DNA of 38,332 nucleotides from Lachnospiraceae bacterium (GTDB lineage Bacteria; Bacillota; Clostridia; Lachnospirales; Lachnospiraceae): positions 1 to 38,332 of the forward strand of contig BLLT01000012.1 in the NCBI GenBank assembly GCA_011958945.1, in the 5' to 3' direction. Within the stretch, counting starts at the first letter, position 1. Each line of letters begins with the position of its first letter. Both the position numbers and the translations under genes were made by a program. This document shows, in pieces, positions 17,062-25,020 of this stretch. The notes under the pieces were generated by a model. It did no database searches, was not told the DNA's origin, and saw only the letters and a list, made by a program, of their open reading frames with translations.

Positions 17062-17216
17062 TTATCCACACTGTCAGCCGGATTTCAGGACAGTACGGCA
17101 TGGTCTGAATGTGAAGGGCATAAATGTGTATAACTTTCTCTGCTTTTGAAGGATATTTCCCGGAATGCGGCTGTATCCCCGCATGTTTTTTCAGAGGGGA
17201 TGGCTGGTTATCCACA
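17062..17216. other. Three DnaA-box-like sites
   Basis: TTATCCACA occurs exactly at 17062-17070 and 17208-17216 on the plus strand. TTATACACA, which fits the relaxed TTATNCACA consensus, lies on the minus strand at 17125-17133. A very AT-rich stretch (17018-17055) precedes the cluster. The sites may belong to the left end of the IS66-type element or be an incidental cluster. The remainder of 16960-17315 holds no gene I can support. Confidence 0.45.
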
Positions 17217-17315
17217 GTCATTTTTACGGGGCAATAAAAAGGGGCAGTTCGCTTTTTTCCGGTATTTCTGATATGATGGTACTATCAAAGATGCAGGGAA
17301 AGGGGGCGGCCACGG

Positions 17316-18760
17316 ATGGGCGGGAATTATGAAAAAGGCATGTACAACCAACTCATGGAAGTGATGGCGCGCCTTGAAAGGGTTGAGGGAGAAAGCAAAA
17401 AAGAAGCCACCCGTTTAAACGGTGAAATTTCTGACCGAAAAAAAGAAAACCGCCATCTGCGGGAAGAAAACCGGCTTCTGAAAGAAGACAATGCCCGGCT
17501 GAAAAGCATTCTCAACAATGACAGTTCCAACACTTCCCAGCCGCCGTCCACAGACCAAAAAGGCGGGAAACCCGCCAATTGCTATAACGGCCGCACAAAA
17601 ACAGGCCGTAAGGCGGAAGGGCAGAAAGGACACGGTGGGACAACGCTCACCAAAGCGGAGGTGGAAGAAAAAATACACTCCGGTAGGTGTCGCCATGAAA
17701 TAAAGACAATAGGAAATCCCAGAACATCCCCGTATGTGACAAAATATGTCATCGACCTTGATGTGGAAACTATGGTGACGGAAGTGAGGATTTATGCGGA
17801 TGAGGGTGGGAAGATCCATATCCAGCCCCAGTACCGGAGTGATGTTTCCTATGGTGCGGATGTGAAAGCGCTGGCCGTTGCGCTCTATGGCGAAGGTGTC
17901 ATGTCAAACGACCGGAACGCGGCATTCCTGAATGCGGCAGGAGGAGGTGCGCTGGGCCTTTCGGAAGGGAGCGTATATTCCTTCTGCCGGAAACTGGCGG
18001 AAGCATCAGGAACCTGGAGGTTTCCCTGTTGAACAGAAAAATAGTGGCAACGGACGCGACCACGGTAACGGTAAGCGGGAAACAGAATTACATTCGGAAC
18101 TTCAGCATGGGGGATACGGCAGTATACCATGCAAAGGACAGCAAATCGCTCCCAGCCCTGGAGAAACTGCCATTCCTGCGGAAATTTTCGGGAATCCTCC
18201 TGCATGACCACGAAACAGCCTTGTACCACTTCGGTACGGGGCATGCGGAATGCAACATCCACATCATACGTTACCTGCGCAAGAATACGGAAGAGACCGG
18301 AAATGGATGGCCAGGGGAAATGACCCGGCTGCTGTGCGGGATGAACAAAGAGGGAAAAGAACTCATAAGCCGGGGAACCCATTCGTTTCCATCAGAAACA
18401 ATAAAGCATTATGAGGGGCAGTACGGACGCCTTATCCAAAAAGGGCGGGGGAAAAACAGGGAGACGCAGCACAGATATGCCGGACAGGAGGAGCAGGCGT
18501 TATTAAACAGGATGGAAAAATATAGTGCCAACCACCTGCTGTTCCTGCATGATTTTGATGTGCCGTTTGACGACAACATCTCGGAGCGTGACCTCCGGAA
18601 AGCCAAGAACAGTCAGAAAATGGCAGGGGGATTCAGGAAAGAAAGTAGGAATGAGATGTATTGTGCTATCCTGACAGTCATAGAAACCCTGAAGAAGAGA
18701 AAAATGGGGACGATAGAAAATCTTAGGGAACTGTTTCTAGGTACACTGGCTATATTTTAG
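17316..18760 (+). pseudogene. IS66-family transposase (TnpC-like), frameshifted
   Basis: The first part (to 18032) has a leucine-zipper-like N-terminus, the IS66 segment NNDSSNTSQPPSTD, a GQKGH motif and a CRH zinc-binding segment. The second part (in the +1 frame, through 18760) has the catalytic region: ATDATTVTV (first Asp), LHDHETALYH (second Asp) and DDNISERDLRKAK (Glu), then the family's SGGFR-type end as MAGGFRKES. Near 18011 one base appears missing: an extra A in GGAACC would restore ASGNLEVSLLNRK across the junction. Combined length is about that of IS66 transposases. No slippery heptamer is present, so a mutation or sequencing error is likelier than programmed frameshifting. No companion TnpA/TnpB genes and no clear terminal inverted repeats were found. 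Confidence 0.85.
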
Positions 18761-18780
18761 CCGGTGTTAGAGCCAGCTGC

Positions 18781-18804
18781 TCAGCCGAAAGGCTGAACCG
18801 TCAC
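18781..18804 (+). repeat. Palindromic repeat, copy 1
   Basis: TCAGCC-GAAA-GGCTGA (18781-18796) forms a six-pair hairpin with a GNRA-type loop, followed by ACCGTCAC. A 22-base core (18783-18804) recurs inverted at 38303-38324 with two differences. Two tandem GGTTACAAAA units follow at about 18811-18830. Confidence 0.6.
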
Positions 18805-18856
18805 AGGAAAGGTTACAAAAAGGTTACAAAAAACAAACGAAAATACAAAAATACTA

Positions 18857-18885
18857 TTGACAGAAGAAATAAAAAAAGATATTAT
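18857..18885 (+). promoter_or_regulatory. Promoter of the beta-glucoside operon
   Basis: A perfect TTGACA (18857-18862), a 17-base spacer and TATTAT (18880-18885), with TATAAT overlapping at 18883-18888. It lies immediately upstream of the antiterminator target. Confidence 0.7.
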
Positions 18886-18903
18886 AATTCTATAAATATA
18901 GAT

Positions 18904-18940
18904 GGACGTGTAACCCAGAGAAGAGATTTGGGGCAGAACC
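18904..18940 (+). promoter_or_regulatory. RAT (ribonucleic antiterminator) site
   Basis: GGACGTGTAACC (18904-18915) and GGGCAGAACC (18931-18940) match the two arms of the BglG/LicT RNA target, whose consensus is roughly GGA-TGT-AC...GGCA-AACC. The 3' arm is shared with the 5' arm of the terminator that follows. Antiterminator binding would therefore prevent terminator folding. Confidence 0.8.
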
Positions 18941-18989
18941 AGTGATATGCTTGGAGGATTTTTGAGCATATGTTGGTTCTGCCTTTTTT
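18932..18989 (+). terminator. Rho-independent terminator controlled by antitermination
   Basis: GGCAGAACCA (18932-18941) pairs perfectly with TGGTTCTGCC (18974-18983), the stem is extended by ATATGCT/AGCATAT, and TTTTTT follows (18984-18989). It would stop transcription before the antiterminator gene unless the RAT is occupied. Confidence 0.88.
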
Positions 18990-19043
18990 GCTGCTTATTA
19001 ATTGTATATCGGACAGATGCATATGAAATGATAGGAAAGTGCC

Positions 19044-19898
19044 ATGAAAAAGACTTATAAAATCTATAGGATATTGAATAATAATGCTGTTGTTTCCCGA
19101 GATGAAAAGGGCCAGGAAATCATTATTGTCGGGATGGGTATTGGGTTTCACACACGTACCGGATATTATGTCGAGCCCGAAAAGGTATCCAGCGTTTACA
19201 TTTTGCAGGGAAAAGAGAACTGCTCCCGTTTCCGGGCGTTGATCAATGAAATTCCTTTCGACTGCATTGAAATTTCAGGCAAAATTATTGATGAAGCAAA
19301 AAAACGCCTGGATAAGGACTTGAATGACAACTTAATTATCGCTTTAGCTGATCATGTTAATTTCGCAGTGGACCAGGCGAAAAAGGGGATAAGAATCCCT
19401 CATTTGCTTTCAGAAGAAATCGGTCGTTTTTATAAGGATGAATTTCAGGTAGGGGTCACAGCGGTTGACATGATCAATAAAGAATATAACATCACATTAC
19501 CCCGTAGCGAGGCTGCATCAATCGCATTTCACTTGATTAACGCGGAATCAGGAGGAAATGCGGATGAGACAACATCTATTATTGTGGGAACGGAAAAAAT
19601 ACTGCAGATTATTGGAAGTTCCTTGAAGCTGAAACTACAGGAAGGTTCGCTAAACTACTTACGCCTCGTGACTCATACGAAATATTTTTTAAAACGTGTA
19701 CTGGCGAAAGAAAAGAAAACAGAACTGGATTTACTAAAATCCATCCGGATGGATGAACTGGATGAGCAGTATATAAAAATTTCAGCATGCCTGGATGAGA
19801 TTGCCGGTTATCTTAGAAGCACATATGACTATGAGATTTCAGAGGATGAGAGGTTCTACATGTTGATACATATTCTAAGGGTAATGCAGACAGATTGA
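19044..19898 (+). CDS. BglG/LicT-family transcription antiterminator
   Basis: A 284-residue protein in three parts. The N-terminal CAT RNA-binding domain (about 1-55) has YRILNNNAVVSRDEKGQE. PRD1 (about 65-170) has conserved histidines in ADHVNFAV and AFHLINAE. PRD2 (about 175-284) has VTHTKYF and LIHILRV. In LicT-type proteins, phosphorylation by the PTS at PRD histidines controls dimerisation and binding to the RAT. The gene lies just downstream of its own RAT/terminator, so it should be autoregulated together with the following PTS and glucosidase genes. Length is standard and all three domains are complete. Confidence 0.95.
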   Translation: MKKTYKIYRILNNNAVVSRDEKGQEIIIVGMGIGFHTRTGYYVEPEKVSSVYILQGKENCSRFRALINEIPFDCIEISGKIIDEAKKRLDKDLNDNLIIALADHVNFAVDQAKKGIRIPHLLSEEIGRFYKDEFQVGVTAVDMINKEYNITLPRSEAASIAFHLINAESGGNADETTSIIVGTEKILQIIGSSLKLKLQEGSLNYLRLVTHTKYFLKRVLAKEKKTELDLLKSIRMDELDEQYIKISACLDEIAGYLRSTYDYEISEDERFYMLIHILRVMQTD

Positions 19899-19930
19899 AA
19901 AATGCGGAACTGAAAAAAAGTCTTAAAACA

Positions 19931-20041
19931 GCACTTGCCCGTACAGCACCCAAGGGATAAATCCCTGAAAATTTGCGGACGCGAAAGCGGCCGGGAATTT
20001 TCTGCCAATGAAAAAAGTATAGGTGCTGGAAGGGCAAGTGC
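19931..20041 (+). ncRNA. Candidate structured RNA between antiterminator and PTS genes
   Basis: The outer stem pairs GCACTTGCCC (19931-19940) with GGGCAAGTGC (20032-20041), then, after a 3x3 internal loop, CAGCACC (19944-19950) with GGTGCTG (20022-20028). Inside are two hairpins. One is GGGA-TAAA-TCCC (19954-19965). The other pairs GAAAATT (19967-19973) with AATTTTC (19996-20002) around CGC-GAAA-GCG (19980-19989), which has a GNRA tetraloop. Together they form a three-way-junction-like fold of about 110 bases. It ends 24 bases before the PTS start, with the ribosome site just outside. It matches no RAT or riboswitch I know. No T-run follows, so it is not a simple terminator. Confidence 0.6.
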
Positions 20042-20065
20042 GGAACTGGAATAGGAGAAAAAAAT

Positions 20066-21448
20066 ATGGCAAAGATGAATTATGCCGATATTGCGAACAA
20101 AATTATTGCACAAATCGGGGAAGAAAATGTACTTACAGTATCACATTGCATGACAAGGCTTCGCTTTACAGTGAAGGATTTTTCGAAGGTAAGCCTGGAT
20201 GATATAAAGAAGATTTCAGGAGTAATAGGCGCTGTTTACCACGGGGAACAAGTACAGGTGATTATGGGGCAGCATCTTTTGGCCACCTATAATGAAATCG
20301 TAAAACAGGGAAAATTCAGGGAAGAAGCAGCTGTGGACGAAAACCTTGACGCACCGGCCCAAGAGATGAAAGGGATAAAAGGAGTAGTGAATAAGGTGCT
20401 GGGATATGTTGTGGCGTGCGTGACGCCATTGGTTCCGGCTATGATTGCAGCCGGTATGCTGAAGGTAGTGCTGCTATTGATTGGGAAGGTGATACCGTCA
20501 TTTACTGAGTCCGATACAAATCTCATCCTCGGGTGGGTGGCGGATGCGCCGTTTTACTTTATGCCGATTATTGTGGCATATGGGGGAGCGAAGAAGTTAA
20601 AGGCTACGCCGGTATACTCTATGGTGGTTGCGGCCTCATTGCTTACTCCGGCATGGAGCGCGGCGGTTACGGCGGGAGAACCGGTATCGCTAATTGGTAT
20701 TCCGGTGCGTCTTGTTACCTATTCCAGCACATTGCTGCCAGCCCTTTTAATAGCTGTCGTGGCAGCATATGCGGAGAAGTGGTGCAATAAAATTTTCCCT
20801 GGAGTATTTAAAAATTTGCTGGTAGGGTTATGCACGATTACGATTACGGGTATTTTGGCATTTACCTTACTTGGGCCTCTTGGCTCTTATGCGGGTTCGC
20901 TGATTGCCAATGGATTCTTATGGCTGGGCAATAATGTTCCCTGGCTTGGCACAGGGGTTTTGGCTTTCTTCCTTCCCTGGCTGGTGCTGACCGGAATGGT
21001 ATGGGCGATTTCGCCGTTTTTGGCGCTGAATATCAGTGAATTGGGATTTGATGCGGTGCTGCGTCCGGCATATATGTGCCACAATATGGCGGAGGCCGGG
21101 GCAGCCCTGGGGGTAGGGCTAAGGGCCAAGGATAAGGAGTTCAAGGCACTTGCTTTTTCCGTTGCATTTGAGTGTATTGTGGCGGGTGTGTCGGAGCCGG
21201 CCATCTATGGTGTGAACCTGAAACTGAAAAAACCGATGTTTGCAGTAATGGTAGGCGGTGCAGCGGGGGGAGTTGTGTCTGCACTGCTGGGGGCAACGGC
21301 GTACCAGATGGGATGGTCAAATATTTGGTCGCTGCCCATATTCATGGAGACAATCCCCGCAATGCTGGCAGGCATAGTCACGTCCATTGTAGTTTCTGCA
21401 GCAGTGGCCTTTATCGTTGGTTTTGACCAGAATGAAGCGAAAATATAA
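20066..21448 (+). CDS. Beta-glucoside PTS transporter, EIIBC subunit
   Basis: A 460-residue membrane protein. The EIIB domain (about 1-85) carries the phosphorylated cysteine C28 in SHCMTRLRF. The EIIC domain (about 105-455) has around ten membrane segments and motifs such as VTPLVPAMIAAGMLK and ECIVAGVSEPAIYGV, typical of the glucose/beta-glucoside superfamily. The protein would import and phosphorylate a beta-glucoside or related sugar. No EIIA domain is fused and none is seen in the window, so phosphate must come from an EIIA encoded elsewhere. It sits between the antiterminator and a GH1 phospho-glucosidase, as usual for such loci. Confidence 0.94.
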   Translation: MAKMNYADIANKIIAQIGEENVLTVSHCMTRLRFTVKDFSKVSLDDIKKISGVIGAVYHGEQVQVIMGQHLLATYNEIVKQGKFREEAAVDENLDAPAQEMKGIKGVVNKVLGYVVACVTPLVPAMIAAGMLKVVLLLIGKVIPSFTESDTNLILGWVADAPFYFMPIIVAYGGAKKLKATPVYSMVVAASLLTPAWSAAVTAGEPVSLIGIPVRLVTYSSTLLPALLIAVVAAYAEKWCNKIFPGVFKNLLVGLCTITITGILAFTLLGPLGSYAGSLIANGFLWLGNNVPWLGTGVLAFFLPWLVLTGMVWAISPFLALNISELGFDAVLRPAYMCHNMAEAGAALGVGLRAKDKEFKALAFSVAFECIVAGVSEPAIYGVNLKLKKPMFAVMVGGAAGGVVSALLGATAYQMGWSNIWSLPIFMETIPAMLAGIVTSIVVSAAVAFIVGFDQNEAKI

Positions 21449-21549
21449 TGTTGCAACGATGACCAGAAGCAAAGGCGAAGAGTTTCAACGGAAACGGAAA
21501 ATACAAAGGGGCCGAGACTTATAATGATAAATAAGGAGGAACAGGGAAG

Positions 21550-22992
21550 GTGAATGGTTTCAGGAAGGATTTTCTGTGGGGCGGCGCAGTAGCTGCCTGC
21601 CAGATCGAGGGGGCATATGATGCGGACGGAAGGGGGCTATCCACTTCCGATATCCATGCATATGATGTCAATATGAACAGAAAAAAGGTAAAAGAACGGG
21701 GCGGCACCCTGGAAAAAATAAAGAAAGCGGTGAATGACAGGGAAGGATATTATCCGAAAAGGTTTGGCATCGACTTCTATCACACCTATAAAGAGGATTT
21801 AAAACTACTTAAAGAACTGGGATTTAAAGCTTTTCGGACAAGCATTTCCTGGTCAAGGATTTTCCCGGAGGGGGATGAGGAAATGCCTAATGAAAAGGGT
21901 CTTGAATTTTATGACCGTTTGATTGATGAAATTATAAAGAATGGGATGGAACCGGTAATTACCATGTACCATTATGATATTCCCCTTGCGCTGGTGACCA
22001 AATATGGCGGCTTTGCCAGCCGGAAAGTAGTTGATTTTTATGTGAAATACGCAAAAGTACTGCTGGAGCGCTATAAGGGCCGGGTAAAATATTGGATTGC
22101 CTGCAATCAGATTAACTATGTACCAGTGGTGAAGTTCGGTTCGCTTGGTATCTACGATGATCAGACATCTCCGGATAAAATGGAGGAACTGGTTTATCAG
22201 GCCGTACATAATCAATTTGTAGGCTGTGCTTTGGTAAAGAAAGCGGCTATGGAAATAGACCCGGATGCGAAAATAGGTACAATGATTTCCGATGAAATTT
22301 ATTATCCCGCGTCATGCAAGCCGGTAGATGTGGTTTTTACATTGAAGAAAAACAGGATGCAGTATTTCTTCACAGATGTGCAATTCCGTGGGGAATATCC
22401 GGGCTATGCTCTGCGTTATTTTGAGGAAAACGGGATTGATTTAAAGATGCAAAGCGGTGACGAAGAAATATTAAGAGCCTATACCATGGATTATTTGGCA
22501 ATTTCTTATTATTATACGAAGATTCTGGATGCAGAAAAGAACACAATGGTTCCCTTTGACGGGCTGCAAAACCCATATCTGGAGTCTACGCCCTGGGAGT
22601 GGAGGGCGGACCCGCTGGGCTGTTATTACTGCATTTCCGAATATTGGGACCGCTATCAAAAGCCGATTATGATTGCGGAGAACGGCTTTGGGGCGTTGGA
22701 TAAAGTGGAAGAGGACGGAAGCATTCATGATGGTTACCGGATTTCCTTCCTGCGCAGACATATTGAACAAATAAAGGAAGCGGTGAAGGATGGAGCGGAT
22801 GTTTTTGCCTATTTAAGCTGGGCGCCCATAGATATGGTATCCAGTTCCAGCAACGAAATGTCCAAAAGGTATGGTTACATCTATGTGGATCAGGATGACT
22901 TTGGCAATGGAACGAAAAAGAGGATGAAGAAGGACTCCTTTTACTGGTATCAGAAGGTGATACGGACAAACGGAGACGATTTATCGGAATAA
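21550..22992 (+). CDS. GH1 family 6-phospho-beta-glucosidase-like enzyme with Gln at the acid/base position
   Basis: A 480-residue TIM-barrel glycoside hydrolase. The GTG start has AAGGAGG nine bases upstream. Residues 8-21 (FLWGGAVAACQIEG) and TSISWSRIFP are GH1 signatures. The nucleophile is E377 in IAENGFG. The usual acid/base motif NEIN reads NQIN, with Gln at 187 encoded by CAG at 22108-22110. A C-terminal SSSNEMSKRYGYIYVD segment retains the Ser/Lys/Tyr pattern of phosphate-binding 6-phospho-glycosidases. In GH1 myrosinases the same Glu-to-Gln change adapts the enzyme to substrates with good leaving groups (thioglucosides). Import by the adjacent PTS would deliver a 6-phosphorylated substrate. 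Otherwise the enzyme is full length and appears intact. Confidence 0.93.
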   Translation: MNGFRKDFLWGGAVAACQIEGAYDADGRGLSTSDIHAYDVNMNRKKVKERGGTLEKIKKAVNDREGYYPKRFGIDFYHTYKEDLKLLKELGFKAFRTSISWSRIFPEGDEEMPNEKGLEFYDRLIDEIIKNGMEPVITMYHYDIPLALVTKYGGFASRKVVDFYVKYAKVLLERYKGRVKYWIACNQINYVPVVKFGSLGIYDDQTSPDKMEELVYQAVHNQFVGCALVKKAAMEIDPDAKIGTMISDEIYYPASCKPVDVVFTLKKNRMQYFFTDVQFRGEYPGYALRYFEENGIDLKMQSGDEEILRAYTMDYLAISYYYTKILDAEKNTMVPFDGLQNPYLESTPWEWRADPLGCYYCISEYWDRYQKPIMIAENGFGALDKVEEDGSIHDGYRISFLRRHIEQIKEAVKDGADVFAYLSWAPIDMVSSSSNEMSKRYGYIYVDQDDFGNGTKKRMKKDSFYWYQKVIRTNGDDLSE

Positions 22993-23057
22993 AAATACCA
23001 TAATTGCAGATGGATTTCATTGAAACATTGTCAATAGAATCATGAGGAATGTAAAAC

Positions 23058-24269
23058 ATGAATAAATCATTGAAAAAATATTGGAGACAGATAGTATCAT
23101 TATGTGGATTAATATCCTGCTCCCTGGGAATTTGCTCTAATTCCCAGGGGGTTTTCTTCAAAGCGGCGGCAGAAGATTTACATATAATGATTGGAACATT
23201 TTCCATGCAGAATACGGTTTCATATATTATTATGTCCTTTTGCGCTATGTATGTGGTCAGGCTGACAGGGAAAGTGAAGTATAGGAGGCTTTTGCTTGTG
23301 GGTTCCGTGTTGACCGGAATGTCATTTATTGTGATGGGATTTACAAGCAATATGATAGTTTTCTATATTTTAGGTATATTGCGGGGGATAGGCGCTTCTA
23401 CCTTTGCAGTTGCGATTGTCACAATAGGAATTCATAACTGGTTTATGGAAAAAACGGGATTGGTAACCAGTCTGATATTTTGTACGTCAGGGATTACCGG
23501 GATGCTGCTGCCGCCTGTGTTTGCATATATCATTGAAAATTATTCCTGGAGGGCGGCATATGTGATAATGGGTATTGTTTCATTTCTGCTTATTTTGCCT
23601 GCGCTTCTTACCGATTTTTCGCTAAATCCTTCGGTGCGTAATGAAATTCCTTATGGGATGGAAAAAGAGGGGAATAGGAAACAGGGGAGGGAGCGGGGAG
23701 AAAAGCACGGAGATATGGTGATTTTAATAGCTTTGATTTTCATTGCAGTTATTTACAATATTATTTTAGGGTTTGCGCAGCATCTGCCGTCTTTCGGAAC
23801 GGATGCAGGCTTTGGCAGCCGGATTGGGGCTATGCTTCTTTCCATGTGCATGTTTGGGAATGTGGTTTTTAAATTTGTTTCCGGTACGATGTCGGATAAG
23901 GCCGGGGCAGTCAGGGTGACAATGATGATGGCAGGCGCCAATATTATAGCTTTGGTTTCTTTATTTTCAACTACAAATATTTTCGCCCTTTATGGGGCAG
24001 CTTTCCTGTTCGGCGTAATGTATTCTGTGGTAACCGTGTGCCTTTCGCTGCTTACCATGGACTTTTTTGCCGGAGAATCCTATAATAGGAAGTTCCCCGC
24101 TATTTCCTTTGCAGGAGGAATCGCCAATGCGGCGGCTGTTTCTATTTTAGGGTATATGTATGATTTTAGCGGCTTCTACCGCGCAGTGCTTTGGCTGCTG
24201 ATAGCGCTGCATTTGATTGGCTTTTTGCTGCTGGTAATATTAAATTATAGAAGAAAATCACAGATATGA
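23058..24269 (+). CDS. MFS transporter
   Basis: A 403-residue major facilitator superfamily protein with about 12 membrane segments and a charged cytoplasmic loop at about 207-222 between the two halves. Motifs include GILRGIGASTFAVAI and MSDKAGAVR, an MFS A-like loop in the second half. GAGGAATG lies upstream of the ATG. It follows the GH1 gene by 65 bases with no terminator seen, so it may be cotranscribed and export or import a product of the pathway, such as an aglycone. This role is inferred from position only. Confidence 0.85.
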   Translation: MNKSLKKYWRQIVSLCGLISCSLGICSNSQGVFFKAAAEDLHIMIGTFSMQNTVSYIIMSFCAMYVVRLTGKVKYRRLLLVGSVLTGMSFIVMGFTSNMIVFYILGILRGIGASTFAVAIVTIGIHNWFMEKTGLVTSLIFCTSGITGMLLPPVFAYIIENYSWRAAYVIMGIVSFLLILPALLTDFSLNPSVRNEIPYGMEKEGNRKQGRERGEKHGDMVILIALIFIAVIYNIILGFAQHLPSFGTDAGFGSRIGAMLLSMCMFGNVVFKFVSGTMSDKAGAVRVTMMMAGANIIALVSLFSTTNIFALYGAAFLFGVMYSVVTVCLSLLTMDFFAGESYNRKFPAISFAGGIANAAAVSILGYMYDFSGFYRAVLWLLIALHLIGFLLLVILNYRRKSQI

Positions 24270-24291
24270 CCGGGTGTTAATAATTTGAATG

Positions 24292-24321
24292 TTGCGGAAA
24301 GGCTATGGTAACTGTTATAAT
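24292..24321 (+). promoter_or_regulatory. Predicted promoter of a truncated gene
   Basis: TTGCGG (24292-24297), 18 bases, and a perfect TATAAT (24316-24321). It points into the small truncated reading frame at 24400. Confidence 0.4.
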
Positions 24322-24366
24322 CAAAGGAAAAGCAGTAAAAGAAAAGTAGCATAAATAATTTTGGGA

Positions 24367-24753
24367 TTATGATACTGGTGTTAAATGGAGGAATTGTTCA
24401 TGCTTACACGAGAACAAAATATATTTTTGGCAAAAAAAATATTCACTGAACTTGTATTTAATACTGCTTGCAAAGACGATTGTATCCTGCCATTCTTTCT
24501 CTTCTAAATTTGTAGGATTTTCATTCAAGACATATTTTAGCTGCAATGGATAAAATTCCTCTTCCTCCCTGTACCTGTTAGGGGATTTTTTGTACATGGC
24601 TTTGAAAATATCCGTAAAGGACTGCTGGCTCTCATATCCGGCAGAAAGCGCAATTTCAAGGATTGGCCGGTCGGAAAGGACAAGCAGTTTTTCGTGCAGG
24701 TGGCTTTCGATATAGTCGATTGCCGTCATTACATTTTTGATATTCCCCGTCAT
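24367..24753 (-). pseudogene. AraC-family regulator with internal deletion and lost C-terminus
   Basis: The start (GAGGAAG six bases upstream) is that of an AraC protein: NVMTAIDYIESHLHEKL. The sequence then jumps directly to LVLSDRPILEIALSAGYESQ, the second helix-turn-helix, so roughly 45 residues including the first helix-turn-helix are missing in frame. The familiar KAMYKKSPNRYREEEEFYPLQ follows, but after DTIVFAS (near 24470) the frame runs into the reverse of the Fic-like stub and stops. An open frame of 128 codons survives, yet a functional DNA-binding domain cannot be formed. Confidence 0.75.
24400..24507 (+). pseudogene. Possible N-terminal stub of a Fic-family gene
   Basis: A 35-residue reading frame with an excellent ribosome site (GGAGG eight bases upstream) and a promoter candidate. 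It begins MLTREQNIFLAKKIFTELVF, which recalls the N-terminus of Fic-domain proteins. After about 22 residues it runs into sequence that, on the opposite strand, is an AraC-type gene. The gene appears to have lost everything after its first helix by a rearrangement near 24470. The Fic identification is tentative because only some 22 residues are informative. Confidence 0.4.
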
Positions 24754-24775
24754 TGCAGCTTCCTCATCTCTCTTT

Positions 24776-24824
24776 AGTGACAGGTTAGAAATTATGCTTT
24801 CTGACCTGTCACTATATTATAGCA
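24776..24824 (-). promoter_or_regulatory. Extended -10 promoter with adjacent 16-bp palindromic operator
   Basis: On the minus strand an extended -10 element TGCTATAAT (24824 to 24816) precedes the AraC remnant. The palindrome AGTGACAGGTTAGAAA (24776-24791) / TTTCTGACCTGTCACT (24798-24813), with one imperfect pair in 16, begins three bases downstream of it. No good -35 is visible, so activation or repression at this operator is plausible. Confidence 0.5.
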
Positions 24825-24856
24825 AGATATTTCATGCCTCTTTTCATGTATCTTGC
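24822..24856. repeat. Hairpin in intergenic debris
   Basis: GCAAGATA (24822-24829) pairs with TATCTTGC (24849-24856), with CATG/CATG inside. It may be a weak terminator or stem remnant, with GGTTTT following on the plus strand. Confidence 0.35.
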
Positions 24857-24916
24857 GGTTTTAAGGGCAAGTATTTACCAGTATACAACAGTCTACCACG
24901 ATAAGAAAGATAAGCA

Positions 24917-24955
24917 AAATCTGTCCGGCAAGCCATAGCGCAGACGGGCAGATTT
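24917..24955. repeat. Hairpin upstream of TnpW-like gene
   Basis: AAATCTGTCCG (24917-24927) pairs with CGGGCAGATTT (24945-24955) with a single G-T wobble. No T-run follows. The surrounding 24860-25020 has no gene I can support. Confidence 0.45.
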
Positions 24956-25020
24956 ACGGAAATGGGTATCCTTTTTCTATGCTTACTCCCAAACTTATCA
25001 CTTAGAAAATACGGAAAAGA

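Noticed and set aside
18005-18035. Programmed ribosomal frameshift in the IS66 transposase
   Set aside because: No slippery heptamer or downstream pseudoknot is visible, and IS66 TnpC is normally a single frame. One missing base explains the break.
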